Shown here piece by piece: positions 1 through 5,867 of a stretch of DNA of 5,867 bases. Position numbers and translations under genes: made by a program. Where the stretch lies: NCBI GenBank assembly GCA_030544165.1, contig JAUNRP010000059.1, positions 4,290-10,156 on the forward strand, in the 5' to 3' direction. Each line of letters opens with the position of its first letter. Positions within the stretch are counted from its first letter, which is position 1. Below the pieces are notes generated by a model. The model saw nothing but the letters and a program-made list of their open reading frames with translations. It had not been told where the DNA came from and ran no database searches. This stretch comes from a bacterium (GTDB lineage: Bacteria > Actinomycetota > Actinomycetes > Actinomycetales > Actinomycetaceae).

Positions 1-461
1 CCCTCGAGGTGCCCCACCCCGCGCTCGAGGGTCTCCACGCTGGTCCCGTGGAAGATGGGCAGATCGATGTCCAGGGAGTCGTACATGAGCCGGCCCATGA
101 AGCCGGTTCCGGTGACGTCGAGGATGTCGTTGTAGACGAACGCCCCGTCCGCGGCCACCCCCTCCCCGGTGGCGACGTTGCTGTTCGCCCGGTAGATGGC
201 CCCACTCTCGAGGGCGTCGTTGTACTCCCGGGCCTCCTGCATCCGGGCTGCCCGGAACGAGGCGTCGTCGTTGGGTGGCTCATCGATCGTGACCCGCGCC
301 ACCTCGGTCACGCGAGACTGTTCGAGTTGGGAGAACCAGGAGGCCACGTGTGGGTACATGACCAGGCAGGTCCCCAGGAGGATGACGAGCGCGGCAGCGG
401 CGTGGAGCGCCGGGAAGCGCCACGTTCGGCGCCCCGATCTGCTGTGCCGTTGCCTCGCCAT
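1..461 (-). CDS. srtC: Class C (pilin-specific) sortase, N-terminal 153 residues, 3' end cut by window edge
   Basis: Membrane-anchored transpeptidase that would polymerise the two upstream pilins by cleaving their LPXTG-type motifs and joining them to a pilin lysine. Seen: a basic N-terminus (MARQRHSRSGRRTWR), one membrane helix at about residues 17-36, then an extracytoplasmic segment with the helix-rich lead-in YPHVASWFSQLEQSRV (36-51), AREYNDAL (77-84), the core start MGRL (122-125) and LPIFHGTSVETLERGVGHLE (134-153). The last block is a hallmark of class C sortases. The catalytic His, the TLxTC Cys, the Arg and the C-terminal helix expected in this class lie beyond the window. The start at 461 is chosen because GGGAGGAG sits just upstream; an in-frame ATG at 479 would place that Shine-Dalgarno inside the gene. 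The usual lid motif (Asp-Pro-aromatic) is not seen between residues 85 and 120. It lies 83 nt downstream of the shaft pilin gene and is probably co-transcribed. The family call is firm; its pilin specificity is inferred from position. Confidence 0.95.
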   Translation of the reverse strand, partial: MARQRHSRSGRRTWRFPALHAAAALVILLGTCLVMYPHVASWFSQLEQSRVTEVARVTIDEPPNDDASFRAARMQEAREYNDALESGAIYRANSNVATGEGVAADGAFVYNDILDVTGTGFMGRLMYDSLDIDLPIFHGTSVETLERGVGHLE

Positions 462-465
462 GCCA

Positions 466-473
466 CTCCTCCC
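466..473 (-). promoter_or_regulatory. Ribosome binding site of the sortase gene
   Basis: On the minus strand GGGAGGAG precedes the ATG at 461. Its GGAGG core (468-472) is 6 nt from the start codon, an optimal spacing. It decides the start at 461 over the in-frame ATG at 479, which lies upstream of it. It is separated by only 8 nt from the base of the stem-loop at 482-520, so folding of that hairpin should leave the site free but close to the stem. Confidence 0.85.
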
Positions 474-481
474 TCTCATGC

Positions 482-520
482 GATGGTGGCGACGACGCTA
501 CTCGCGCCGCCGCCACCATC
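482..520 (-). promoter_or_regulatory. Strong intercistronic stem-loop between shaft pilin and sortase genes
   Basis: Read on the coding (minus) strand, GATGGTGGCGGCGGCG pairs with CGTCGTCGCCACCATC: 16 bp containing two G-U pairs. One further C-G pair inside makes 17 bp and leaves the 5-nt loop GAGTA. It starts 24 nt after the pilin stop codon and ends 20 nt before the sortase ATG. No T-run follows, so it is not a standard rho-independent terminator. The two wobble positions become A-C mismatches on the opposite strand, so the structure is best formed in the mRNA of this operon. A likely role, by inference, is partial transcription attenuation, or protection of the 3' end of an upstream processed mRNA, so that much more pilin than sortase is made. 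Confidence 0.8.
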
Positions 521-544
521 ACCTCGCTATCGCGGGGTCACCAC

Positions 545-2011
545 TCAGGCGACGTCGTTCCGGCGGCGTGCCACTGCCACGCCTCCGGCGCCGAGGCCGA
601 TGAGGGCGAGCCCTCCGGCGGTCAGGACGAGCGTGCCCTGGGCGCCGGTCATGGGGAGCCTCGGGCCCTCGCGCCGCGGGTTCACCACGTTCAGCTCGAG
701 AGGTGTGGGGCTCGCACCGATCATCACGGGGTTCGCGATCGGTGTGGCGAGGTGCCCCGCCGGAATCACCGTCTCGAACACGCAGTACCCCTTGGTGGGG
801 CTCGGCGTGATGGGGTTGTCCGGGCTGTTGGCGATCCAGAGGGTCAGCGGATTGTTCGGGGTCAGGCCCGCCCACTCCACCAATCCGGCGTTGTTCGAGG
901 TGCCGGTGGCCAGCGCGCCACTGGAGGGGGCCGTAGCCGGGCAGGTTCCGTCCGCCGCCGTAGAGAACACCTGGAACTGCGCTCCAGCAAGAGGCCTCGC
1001 CGGCTGGGAGTTGTCGTTCTTGGTGATGGTGAGCTTGCCCCAGTACGTGTAGGGGACAGTGCCGCCGGGCACCGTCGCGCCGTTGAATGTCGCGGAGTAG
1101 GTCATATTGGGGATCGCACCGTCTCCGACGTCGCCCACCCGTGTCTTCATGACGATGGTAAGGGTCTGGCCCATCTGGCCATCGAGCAGGAGTCGACCCG
1201 CTTCGGTGAAGGTCCAGGTCACGCCCGCAGGATTGACCGTGTAGTGGGTGTCCTCCTCGAGGACCGTGGAACCGATGCTGACGATGGAGCTCACGTAGCT
1301 GAGCCGCGAATCAAGTACGTCATTCACGGAGGCCACGGTGAACTTCTCGTCGTTGAGCGTCGGAATGCGCGCGCTGATGGTCCACGGGACGATCGCACCG
1401 GTCACGAACGTCTCGGGATCGGCGACGGTCTTGGTGGGCGCGTCCATGAGTTGGTTCTTTGGGTTCGCCACCACATCGTAGAGCCAGCCGCTTGCGCCCT
1501 GCGGCATCGGGACTGAGACGAAGAAATCGGGGACCTTCGAGACGATGTTGTTCGGACCCGGATCCGTCTCACTCACGAAGTAGACGCCCAGATCCAGGTT
1601 CGAGAATTGCGCCTGACCGCTCACAGTGGTCGCGCTCTGCGCGCCCGGAACGTAGCAGAAATCGCCGGTCAGAGATGCGGGCGTCGTAGCGAACAACGCG
1701 GGAAGGCCGTCCCACGCAGAGGCCTGGGCCAGATTGAGCGGAACACAATCGGTGCCCACGGTCGTTCCGACCTGAGTCACCGTGAACTCCACACCGTTGA
1801 GAAGGTCAGCAGGTGCCGGGTTCTCCCTGGGAGCACCCTTGTACTTGTTGATCGTGAGGCTGCCGGAGTCGGGAGCCCCGGGTTGTCCCGGGCCCGGTTG
1901 GGACTGTGCTGCTGCAGGTGCCGCCAGCGCCAGGGCTCCAGCGGCGGCCAGGGCGAGTGCCCCGAAGCCAGCGGCTGTCCGCTGGAGGAATCTTGTGGTC
2001 GTCATTGTCAT
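545..2011 (-). CDS. Major (shaft) pilin, FimA/FimP/SpaH-like, LPMTG wall-anchored fimbrial subunit
   Basis: Repeating subunit of the pilus shaft, 488 aa from the start at 2011. Seen: a signal peptide (residues 1-35, hydrophobic core 13-31, likely cut AAA|QS); an N-terminal domain with K56 (LTINKYKG), a Cys pair C89/C119 and an E-box-like YFVSETDPG (E148); the segment GWLYDVVANPKNQ (175-187) at the position of the pilin motif, with K185 as candidate linking lysine; a middle isopeptide-type domain starting at TKTV (193-196) and ending near IPNMTYSATFN; and a C-terminal CnaB-like domain with K331 (LTITKND), E413 in the E-box YCVFETVIPAG, N444 and the Cys pair C357/C410. The sorting signal is LPMTG (452-456), a membrane helix (about 458-480) and the tail RRRNDVA. 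Length and domain order match actinobacterial fimbrial shafts of about 500 aa. A GTG at 2038 would add nine residues, but it lies inside a hairpin and upstream of the Shine-Dalgarno, so ATG 2011 is preferred. FimA and FimP types cannot be told apart here, so no symbol is given. Confidence 0.96.
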   Translation of the reverse strand: MTMTTTRFLQRTAAGFGALALAAAGALALAAPAAAQSQPGPGQPGAPDSGSLTINKYKGAPRENPAPADLLNGVEFTVTQVGTTVGTDCVPLNLAQASAWDGLPALFATTPASLTGDFCYVPGAQSATTVSGQAQFSNLDLGVYFVSETDPGPNNIVSKVPDFFVSVPMPQGASGWLYDVVANPKNQLMDAPTKTVADPETFVTGAIVPWTISARIPTLNDEKFTVASVNDVLDSRLSYVSSIVSIGSTVLEEDTHYTVNPAGVTWTFTEAGRLLLDGQMGQTLTIVMKTRVGDVGDGAIPNMTYSATFNGATVPGGTVPYTYWGKLTITKNDNSQPARPLAGAQFQVFSTAADGTCPATAPSSGALATGTSNNAGLVEWAGLTPNNPLTLWIANSPDNPITPSPTKGYCVFETVIPAGHLATPIANPVMIGASPTPLELNVVNPRREGPRLPMTGAQGTLVLTAGGLALIGLGAGGVAVARRRNDVA

Positions 2012-2018
2012 TTCTGTG

Positions 2019-2029
2019 CCTTCTTCCTT
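2019..2029 (-). promoter_or_regulatory. Ribosome binding site of the shaft pilin gene
   Basis: On the minus strand the purine run AAGGAAGAAGG ends 7 nt before the ATG at 2011. Both AAGG copies could pair with the 16S rRNA 3' end; the one nearest the start has the better spacing. It supports ATG 2011 rather than the in-frame GTG at 2038, which lies upstream of it, and rather than the in-frame ATG at 2005, for which the spacing would be 13 nt. Confidence 0.75.
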
Positions 2030-2032
2030 TCT

Positions 2033-2054
2033 GCCCACGTGCCCCGATGTGGGC
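2033..2054 (-). promoter_or_regulatory. Small hairpin just upstream of the shaft pilin ribosome binding site
   Basis: On the minus strand GCCCAC and GTGGGC form a perfect 6-bp, mostly G-C stem around a 10-nt loop. It ends 3 nt before the purine-rich ribosome binding run of the pilin gene. The CCCC a few bases upstream could instead pair with the GGGG in the loop, an alternative or pseudoknot pairing. By inference it may shield the 5' side of the pilin message or mark a processing site. The stem is short and could be chance in high-GC DNA. Confidence 0.4.
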
Positions 2055-2092
2055 CGTTGAGGGGAAATGGTCGAGATTCGTGTGTGGTTGTG

Positions 2093-2106
2093 GCCGATCG
2101 CTCGGC
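2093..2106 (-). promoter_or_regulatory. Small GNRA-loop hairpin in the tip-shaft spacer
   Basis: On the minus strand GCCGA and TCGGC pair as 5 bp closed by the tetraloop GCGA, a GNRA-type loop. It lies 35 nt after the tip gene stop codon. The rest of the 130-nt spacer (2012-2141) shows no T-run and no recognisable -10/-35 promoter, so read-through from the tip gene is the simplest reading. The role of the hairpin is unknown and chance formation is possible. Confidence 0.3.
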
Positions 2107-2141
2107 TGCGGGTCGCGTGCTTCTTCTGGTCATGTGATCTC

Positions 2142-5100
2142 TCAGGCGACCTCCTCGCGGCGCGAACCGAATCGTCCGACTCCGATGAGCACGAGTCCCG
2201 CCAGGAGGACGCCGGTTCCCGTCAGGGCGAAGAAGTCCCGACCGATGCCACCGGTGTGCGGCAACGGCGGAGGTGTCCTCGGAATGTTGACCACCGGCTC
2301 GAGCTCGGGGTTGAGTGTGCTGCCGGACACCGTGAAGGAGATCGGATCCCCATGCGGGAAGTAGCCCGCCGGTGCCTTGGTCTCCGTGAGCTGGTACGTG
2401 CCCCAATCCAGGCCCTCGAGCCGGAAACCGCCGGCGGTGTGGTCACGGTCCGGGCCGGTGCACCCTGTGGCGTCCGCCGCCACGCAGTCCGTGATCGCCA
2501 GCCCCTCGGCCGGTAGGCCAGGGCCGGTGAGCAACCACTCCGAACCGCCGAGGCGATCATCTGCCGCGTCCACCTTCGTCCAGGCGACCGAACCGGGGAG
2601 GTCGCCATTCACGAAGCGGAAGATGTCGTGATCGAGGACCTCGACGCTCACCGGCTGCGTCACGGCCTCCCAATCAGCCTCTACCAGGTGGTTCGGGTTA
2701 GCTGGGTTGTCACCCACATACCTCTGGATCGCCACCTGCTGGTATCCGGGGCTCTCCGATTCGCTGAGGGTGTATCCATGCCCAGGGCGGACGCTGAACG
2801 TGTTGGTGGCATTTGGCGAAGAGGCGCCGAGGACGGGCTGGGGGGCGAGACCCGGAACGGCCGGCGCAGCCGCGGGCGTCGCGGTCAGGGTCCAGTCCGC
2901 TGGAACCCTGGTGCCGCCGTCGTCGTTGACCACGTACTTCAGCAGAGTGATCTCAGCGGTCTGGTTGATCGCCGTACACCGCGACCACTGACCGGGCTTG
3001 ACCGTGACGCCGCCGTTGCGGCCGTCGTACCAGTTGGTACCCCAGACGGGTTGATCGTTGGCATCAAGTCCCGTGGCTTCGACGCAGGTCCAGGACCCGG
3101 TGGCACCGAGCGCTTGGTTGGCCTGCCACTGCCCCTGGGCATCTGTGGGTGTCAGGGTCTGCACATAGTGGTGGGCACGCGGATCGGGGTCCGCGATCAG
3201 GGTCTCCGCGAGCGGATAGACCGCGCCCGGTGTCACAGGATGCGTGATACCAGAAGTCCCCTCACCAAAGGTCATGGCCGAGCCCTGGGCGAGAGCCTGG
3301 AGGGTCCAGTTGGTCGCAGCAACGGGGTTGGGTCCGTCCACTTGCTTCTCGAGGGTGAGCTTCGATTCGCACACCACGGCATTGGTGATCGTCACCTCAT
3401 TGATGCCCTCATCCGAAGGGATCGTCAGGGTGAGAGACGAGTCCGCTCCCAGCGTGGGCGCGAATGTGGCCGTGTAGGTGCACAGGGGCGGCAATCCCGT
3501 GACCTCCTCGGAGATCGTGACCGTGGAGTTCAGCTCCAGGTTGGGATAGACAGTTCCAAAGGAATGGGATCCTCCGGGTAGACCCGTGTTTCCACCCAGT
3601 ACCAAACGAGCGCCGAGTCCCGGAATCAAGGTTGGAGCATCATTCGGGTCATACACCACGGGCCCCTGCCCATCACCGAGGTCGATGCTCCAGACCTTGT
3701 CCACGCGGAGCTGGGCCGTGGTGTCGAGCTCTTGGTTTCGCACGACGCAGGCGATGTTCCTGCCGTCCACCGGATCCACGGTGAATCCAGGGCTGGCAGC
3801 GGAGCCCGCATTCGTGACCGGCACCGGCTGCCCATCGAGTGTGCACCGAGCATTGAAACCACCCTGTTGCACCAGGTCGTAGCCCTCAAGCACCTCGGTC
3901 ACCGTCATCCTGCGATCGGCCGCCGTGGTTCCGCTGAAGTCCGAGAGGAAGGCGACGGCGCCACCCGCGTTGGTGGTTCCAGTCACGGATGTGGCAAACG
4001 GGTCCGTGGGGTTCGCGTCAAGGCGAATCGTGGGGCCGGGAGCCGAGGCTGTGAAGTTCCAGTTTGATCGGACCACGGGCTCGCCACCTCCAACCGGGAC
4101 CACCTCTTTGATGAGCGTGACCGTGCCGTCACAGTTCTGTGACGCAAGCGCGCGCAGACTATCCGCGAGGGCATCCCAGTTCACCTGGTAGTAATCGCCG
4201 AGCGCGTCCTCGCCGCCTCGGCGCGGTCCGGAGATGTTGATGAGGTTGTCGGCTGCACCCGAGACTCCACTTCCAACGCCCACAGCAATGACGGGCACGC
4301 CGGCGGCCTTGATGGCATTCGCCGAGGCAATGGCATTCTCAACCTCGATGAGGCGGCTGGTGCCGGCGCCGTCGCCGTTAGGTCCGTACCGGGTGGGGAC
4401 ACCATCCGTCAGCATCAGAACAGCGTCCAGATCGCTCGCCATTCCCATGAGACCCCAGAGTCCCGAGTCCCAGTTTGTGTACTGCGTTCCCGAAGGGATC
4501 GTGAGTCCATTGACCTTGTTCACGACGGCCTGCGCCCCGGCGGCAGTGGCCACACTCCGAAGACCCATGTTGGCGTTGTTCGCTCCTGAGGCGGGAGCCC
4601 TCGTGCTGAAGGTATGGACGGCCACCTGAGAGGGAGTGCCCTCGAGGGCCCGAACCAAGCCGGATCCAGCACTACGGATGTAGGAGATGTTGCCGCCCAC
4701 GGACGTGGAGAGGTCGATGAGCAGTGCCACGTTCAGTCCGCACTGTGCAGGGAGTGCCGGATTCACGCGAGAATTCGCCCATGTGCCGCTCGACAACGAG
4801 AGGCCAGAGCCCTGGGTGGGGAAGGTGAACGTCCGCTGTCCGGAAGAGCGAGTGGGGCCCACCCGTCCGGTGTAGTAGCGGTAGTTGTAGGTGTCTGTCA
4901 CGCTGAGGCCGCTGCTCGAGACGTTGTATCGCTCGATGGTGCGGTAACCGGCGGGTGCAGAGATCTCCCTCACCAGGTAGCCAGCGCTATCACTTCCGGA
5001 GCCACCCCCGCGTGTGGGGACGAGCATGTGGCAGTAACCCGAGGCGTCCGTAGTACACGTCTCGATCGGGGTCGCACCGGATGTGTCCGTGGAGTTGCTG

Positions 5101-5867
5101 CTCGCCTCGAACGCCCCGAAGGTGGCTCCAGCGAGGTTGCTCACGGAGTTGGGACCGCTGCGGTCACCACCCTTCTTCACACGGATGAGAACCTCACCGG
5201 CACCCGGGGAACTTGGTCCAAAGCCACCGGCACCCGCAAGCAGAGCCATCGTCGGACCGTCAGATTCCACCAACTCTTCTGGCTCGACCTCCAGCGCCGA
5301 ATCGGCGGGGGGCGAGGGTGTCTCATCTGGCTGCATGGAAAGCCCGTCGGGTTCTCCAGCGCCCTCACCGTCAACGGGAGCGGGCCGTGAGGACGGGTCT
5401 GGGGCGATCCCCTGCTCAGGATTCGGGCCAGGATCTGAGCCGGGAGCATCCGACGGACCCTGTGACGGCTCAGGCTCAAGCTCTGGTGCTGGCTCCGGCT
5501 CGACCGAGGACTCAGGCTCTGGTGCAGGCTCCGGCGAGGGCTCATGCGAGGCCTGCAGAGACGGCTCCGGCTCGAGCGTCGGCTCCGGCTCGGGCGAGGG
5601 CTCCGGTGCAGGCTCGGGCGCCGGCGGCTGCTCGATCGCAAGGCTCAGGGCCACTGGCTCGGGCGAGGGCGCCTGTGACAGCGTCTCGTCCTGGACCAGC
5701 GCCAGTGCCGCCGGCTGCTCGGGGTCCGATGCCACGTCCTCGGGGAGCACCAGACTCGCGACCTCGACACCCGACCCCGCCCCCTCGAGGAGAGCATCCT
5801 CACCGGTGGCCTCTGCGAATGCGGGAAGGGTGACGGCGAGCGGGACCACGCCGATTCCTGCCAGCGC
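2142..5867 (-). CDS. Large vWA-containing pilus tip adhesin with LPHTG sorting signal, 5' end cut by window edge
   Basis: Predicted adhesive tip of the pilus; 1241 residues visible, numbered here from the codon at 5849. The frame stays open to 5867, encoding ALAGIG before VVPLAVTLPAFA, so the true start lies outside and the signal peptide (likely cut AFA|EA) is only partly seen. Domains in order: acidic Pro/Glu-rich segment (13-222, PEP repeats about 60-128); CnaB-like domain (about 217-325, K225/K226, E-box YLVREISAPAGY with E295); von Willebrand A domain (about 370-573) with a complete MIDAS: DLSTS (D379, S381, S383), T458 in YTNWDSGL and D482 in LTDG; then five tandem isopeptide-type domains (about 575-708, 712-828, 829-963, 965-1083, 1086-1190), the last a clear CnaB domain with ETKAPAGY. 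LPHTG lies at 1196-1200, followed by a membrane helix (about 1205-1225) and the tail RFGSRREEVA. Twelve cysteines fall as one pair per domain. No YPK-type pilin motif is seen, which fits a terminal, non-polymerising subunit. It is first in the cluster, as in actinobacterial tip-shaft-sortase loci. The ligand cannot be read from sequence. Confidence 0.95.
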   Translation of the reverse strand, partial: ALAGIGVVPLAVTLPAFAEATGEDALLEGAGSGVEVASLVLPEDVASDPEQPAALALVQDETLSQAPSPEPVALSLAIEQPPAPEPAPEPSPEPEPTLEPEPSLQASHEPSPEPAPEPESSVEPEPAPELEPEPSQGPSDAPGSDPGPNPEQGIAPDPSSRPAPVDGEGAGEPDGLSMQPDETPSPPADSALEVEPEELVESDGPTMALLAGAGGFGPSSPGAGEVLIRVKKGGDRSGPNSVSNLAGATFGAFEASSNSTDTSGATPIETCTTDASGYCHMLVPTRGGGSGSDSAGYLVREISAPAGYRTIERYNVSSSGLSVTDTYNYRYYTGRVGPTRSSGQRTFTFPTQGSGLSLSSGTWANSRVNPALPAQCGLNVALLIDLSTSVGGNISYIRSAGSGLVRALEGTPSQVAVHTFSTRAPASGANNANMGLRSVATAAGAQAVVNKVNGLTIPSGTQYTNWDSGLWGLMGMASDLDAVLMLTDGVPTRYGPNGDGAGTSRLIEVENAIASANAIKAAGVPVIAVGVGSGVSGAADNLINISGPRRGGEDALGDYYQVNWDALADSLRALASQNCDGTVTLIKEVVPVGGGEPVVRSNWNFTASAPGPTIRLDANPTDPFATSVTGTTNAGGAVAFLSDFSGTTAADRRMTVTEVLEGYDLVQQGGFNARCTLDGQPVPVTNAGSAASPGFTVDPVDGRNIACVVRNQELDTTAQLRVDKVWSIDLGDGQGPVVYDPNDAPTLIPGLGARLVLGGNTGLPGGSHSFGTVYPNLELNSTVTISEEVTGLPPLCTYTATFAPTLGADSSLTLTIPSDEGINEVTITNAVVCESKLTLEKQVDGPNPVAATNWTLQALAQGSAMTFGEGTSGITHPVTPGAVYPLAETLIADPDPRAHHYVQTLTPTDAQGQWQANQALGATGSWTCVEATGLDANDQPVWGTNWYDGRNGGVTVKPGQWSRCTAINQTAEITLLKYVVNDDGGTRVPADWTLTATPAAAPAVPGLAPQPVLGASSPNATNTFSVRPGHGYTLSESESPGYQQVAIQRYVGDNPANPNHLVEADWEAVTQPVSVEVLDHDIFRFVNGDLPGSVAWTKVDAADDRLGGSEWLLTGPGLPAEGLAITDCVAADATGCTGPDRDHTAGGFRLEGLDWGTYQLTETKAPAGYFPHGDPISFTVSGSTLNPELEPVVNIPRTPPPLPHTGGIGRDFFALTGTGVLLAGLVLIGVGRFGSRREEVA
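5466..5672 (-). repeat. Degenerate Pro-Glu (PEP) coding repeat in the tip adhesin gene
   Basis: On the plus strand this stretch is a run of imperfect 6-base units of the form GGCTCN, interleaved with GAGGGC and GGTGCA units, coding on the minus strand for PEP, PAPEP, PSPEP and PEPS motifs (about residues 60-128). The unit ggtgcaggctc occurs twice (within about 5520-5531 and 5602-5614). Such short in-frame repeats can change in number by slippage or recombination without breaking the reading frame, so the segment length may differ between strains. Confidence 0.8.

Noticed and set aside
477..479. ATG at 479 as the sortase start
   Set aside because: The GGGAGGAG site lies downstream of it and is correctly spaced for ATG 461; there is no comparable site before 479.
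482..520. Rho-independent terminator between pilin and sortase genes
   Set aside because: The stem is strong but is followed by GCATGAGAGG instead of a T-run, and the next gene starts 20 nt later; partial attenuation remains possible.
9..1052. 347-aa open frame on the plus strand
   Set aside because: It is antisense to the shaft pilin and sortase genes, low in complexity, with no recognisable domain. Long antisense frames are expected in high-GC codon-biased DNA.
2036..2038. GTG at 2038 as the start of the shaft pilin
   Set aside because: It lies in the stem of a hairpin and upstream of the purine-rich ribosome binding run, which is well spaced only for ATG 2011.
2628..3581. 317-aa open frame on the plus strand
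   Set aside because: It is antisense to the stalk domains of the tip gene, rich in Arg and Gly as typical for shadow frames, with no credible motif.
4614..5390. 258-aa open frame on the plus strand
   Set aside because: It lies opposite the vWA and N-terminal regions of the tip gene, which have intact motifs in the minus frame; no domain or ribosome binding site supports it.
5184..5813. A collagen-like or phage-tail-like protein from the Pro-rich repeat
   Set aside because: There is no Gly-X-Y periodicity; the motif is PEP/PSPEP with acidic character, and the same frame continues into CnaB, vWA and LPXTG elements.
5847..5849. GTG at 5849 as the true start of the tip gene
   Set aside because: The frame continues upstream to the window edge with more hydrophobic residues (ALAGIG), so this codon lies inside the signal peptide core; a start here would lack the basic N-terminal part and no Shine-Dalgarno is seen.

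Overview
The window reads as part of one minus-strand gene cluster for a sortase-assembled, covalently linked surface pilus of a high-GC Gram-positive bacterium (Actinomycetota). The support is direct. Two large secreted proteins end in LPXTG-type wall-sorting signals (LPHTG and LPMTG), each followed by a membrane helix and an Arg-rich tail, and the next gene is the start of a class C (pilin-specific) sortase. GC is high, there are long spurious open frames on the opposite strand, and both pilins are rich in cysteine pairs; all fit an actinobacterium. The gene order tip, shaft, sortase is the one known from the Actinomyces fimQ-fimP-srtC1 and fimB-fimA-srtC2 loci. I cannot fix the genus from the sequence.

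Layout in transcription order, from high to low coordinates: (1) 5867-2142, a very large vWA-containing tip adhesin, cut by the window edge inside its signal peptide. (2) 2141-2012, a 130-nt spacer with two small hairpins and the pilin ribosome binding site. (3) 2011-545, the major shaft pilin, 488 aa from the preferred start. (4) 544-462, an 83-nt spacer holding a strong stem-loop of up to 17 bp and then a strong Shine-Dalgarno. (5) 461-1, the N-terminal 153 residues of a class C sortase, cut by the window edge before its catalytic residues. No gap exceeds 130 nt, so there is no long empty stretch. No promoter or rho-independent terminator is visible; both are expected outside the window.

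Inferred joint function: tip and shaft proteins are exported by the Sec route and folded outside the membrane with disulfide and probably isopeptide bonds. The class C sortase cleaves their LPXTG-type motifs and links them through a lysine on the shaft pilin, placing the vWA protein at the distal end as the adhesive tip. A housekeeping sortase encoded elsewhere would anchor the fibre to peptidoglycan.

The system belongs to a known class. The points worth a second look are the strand-biased hairpin between shaft and sortase genes, a non-canonical pilin motif in the shaft, an almost lysine/arginine-free acidic Pro-Glu segment at the N-terminus of the tip protein, the regular one-cysteine-pair and one K/E/N-triad per domain pattern in the tip, and a sortase lid region without the usual Asp-Pro-aromatic motif.
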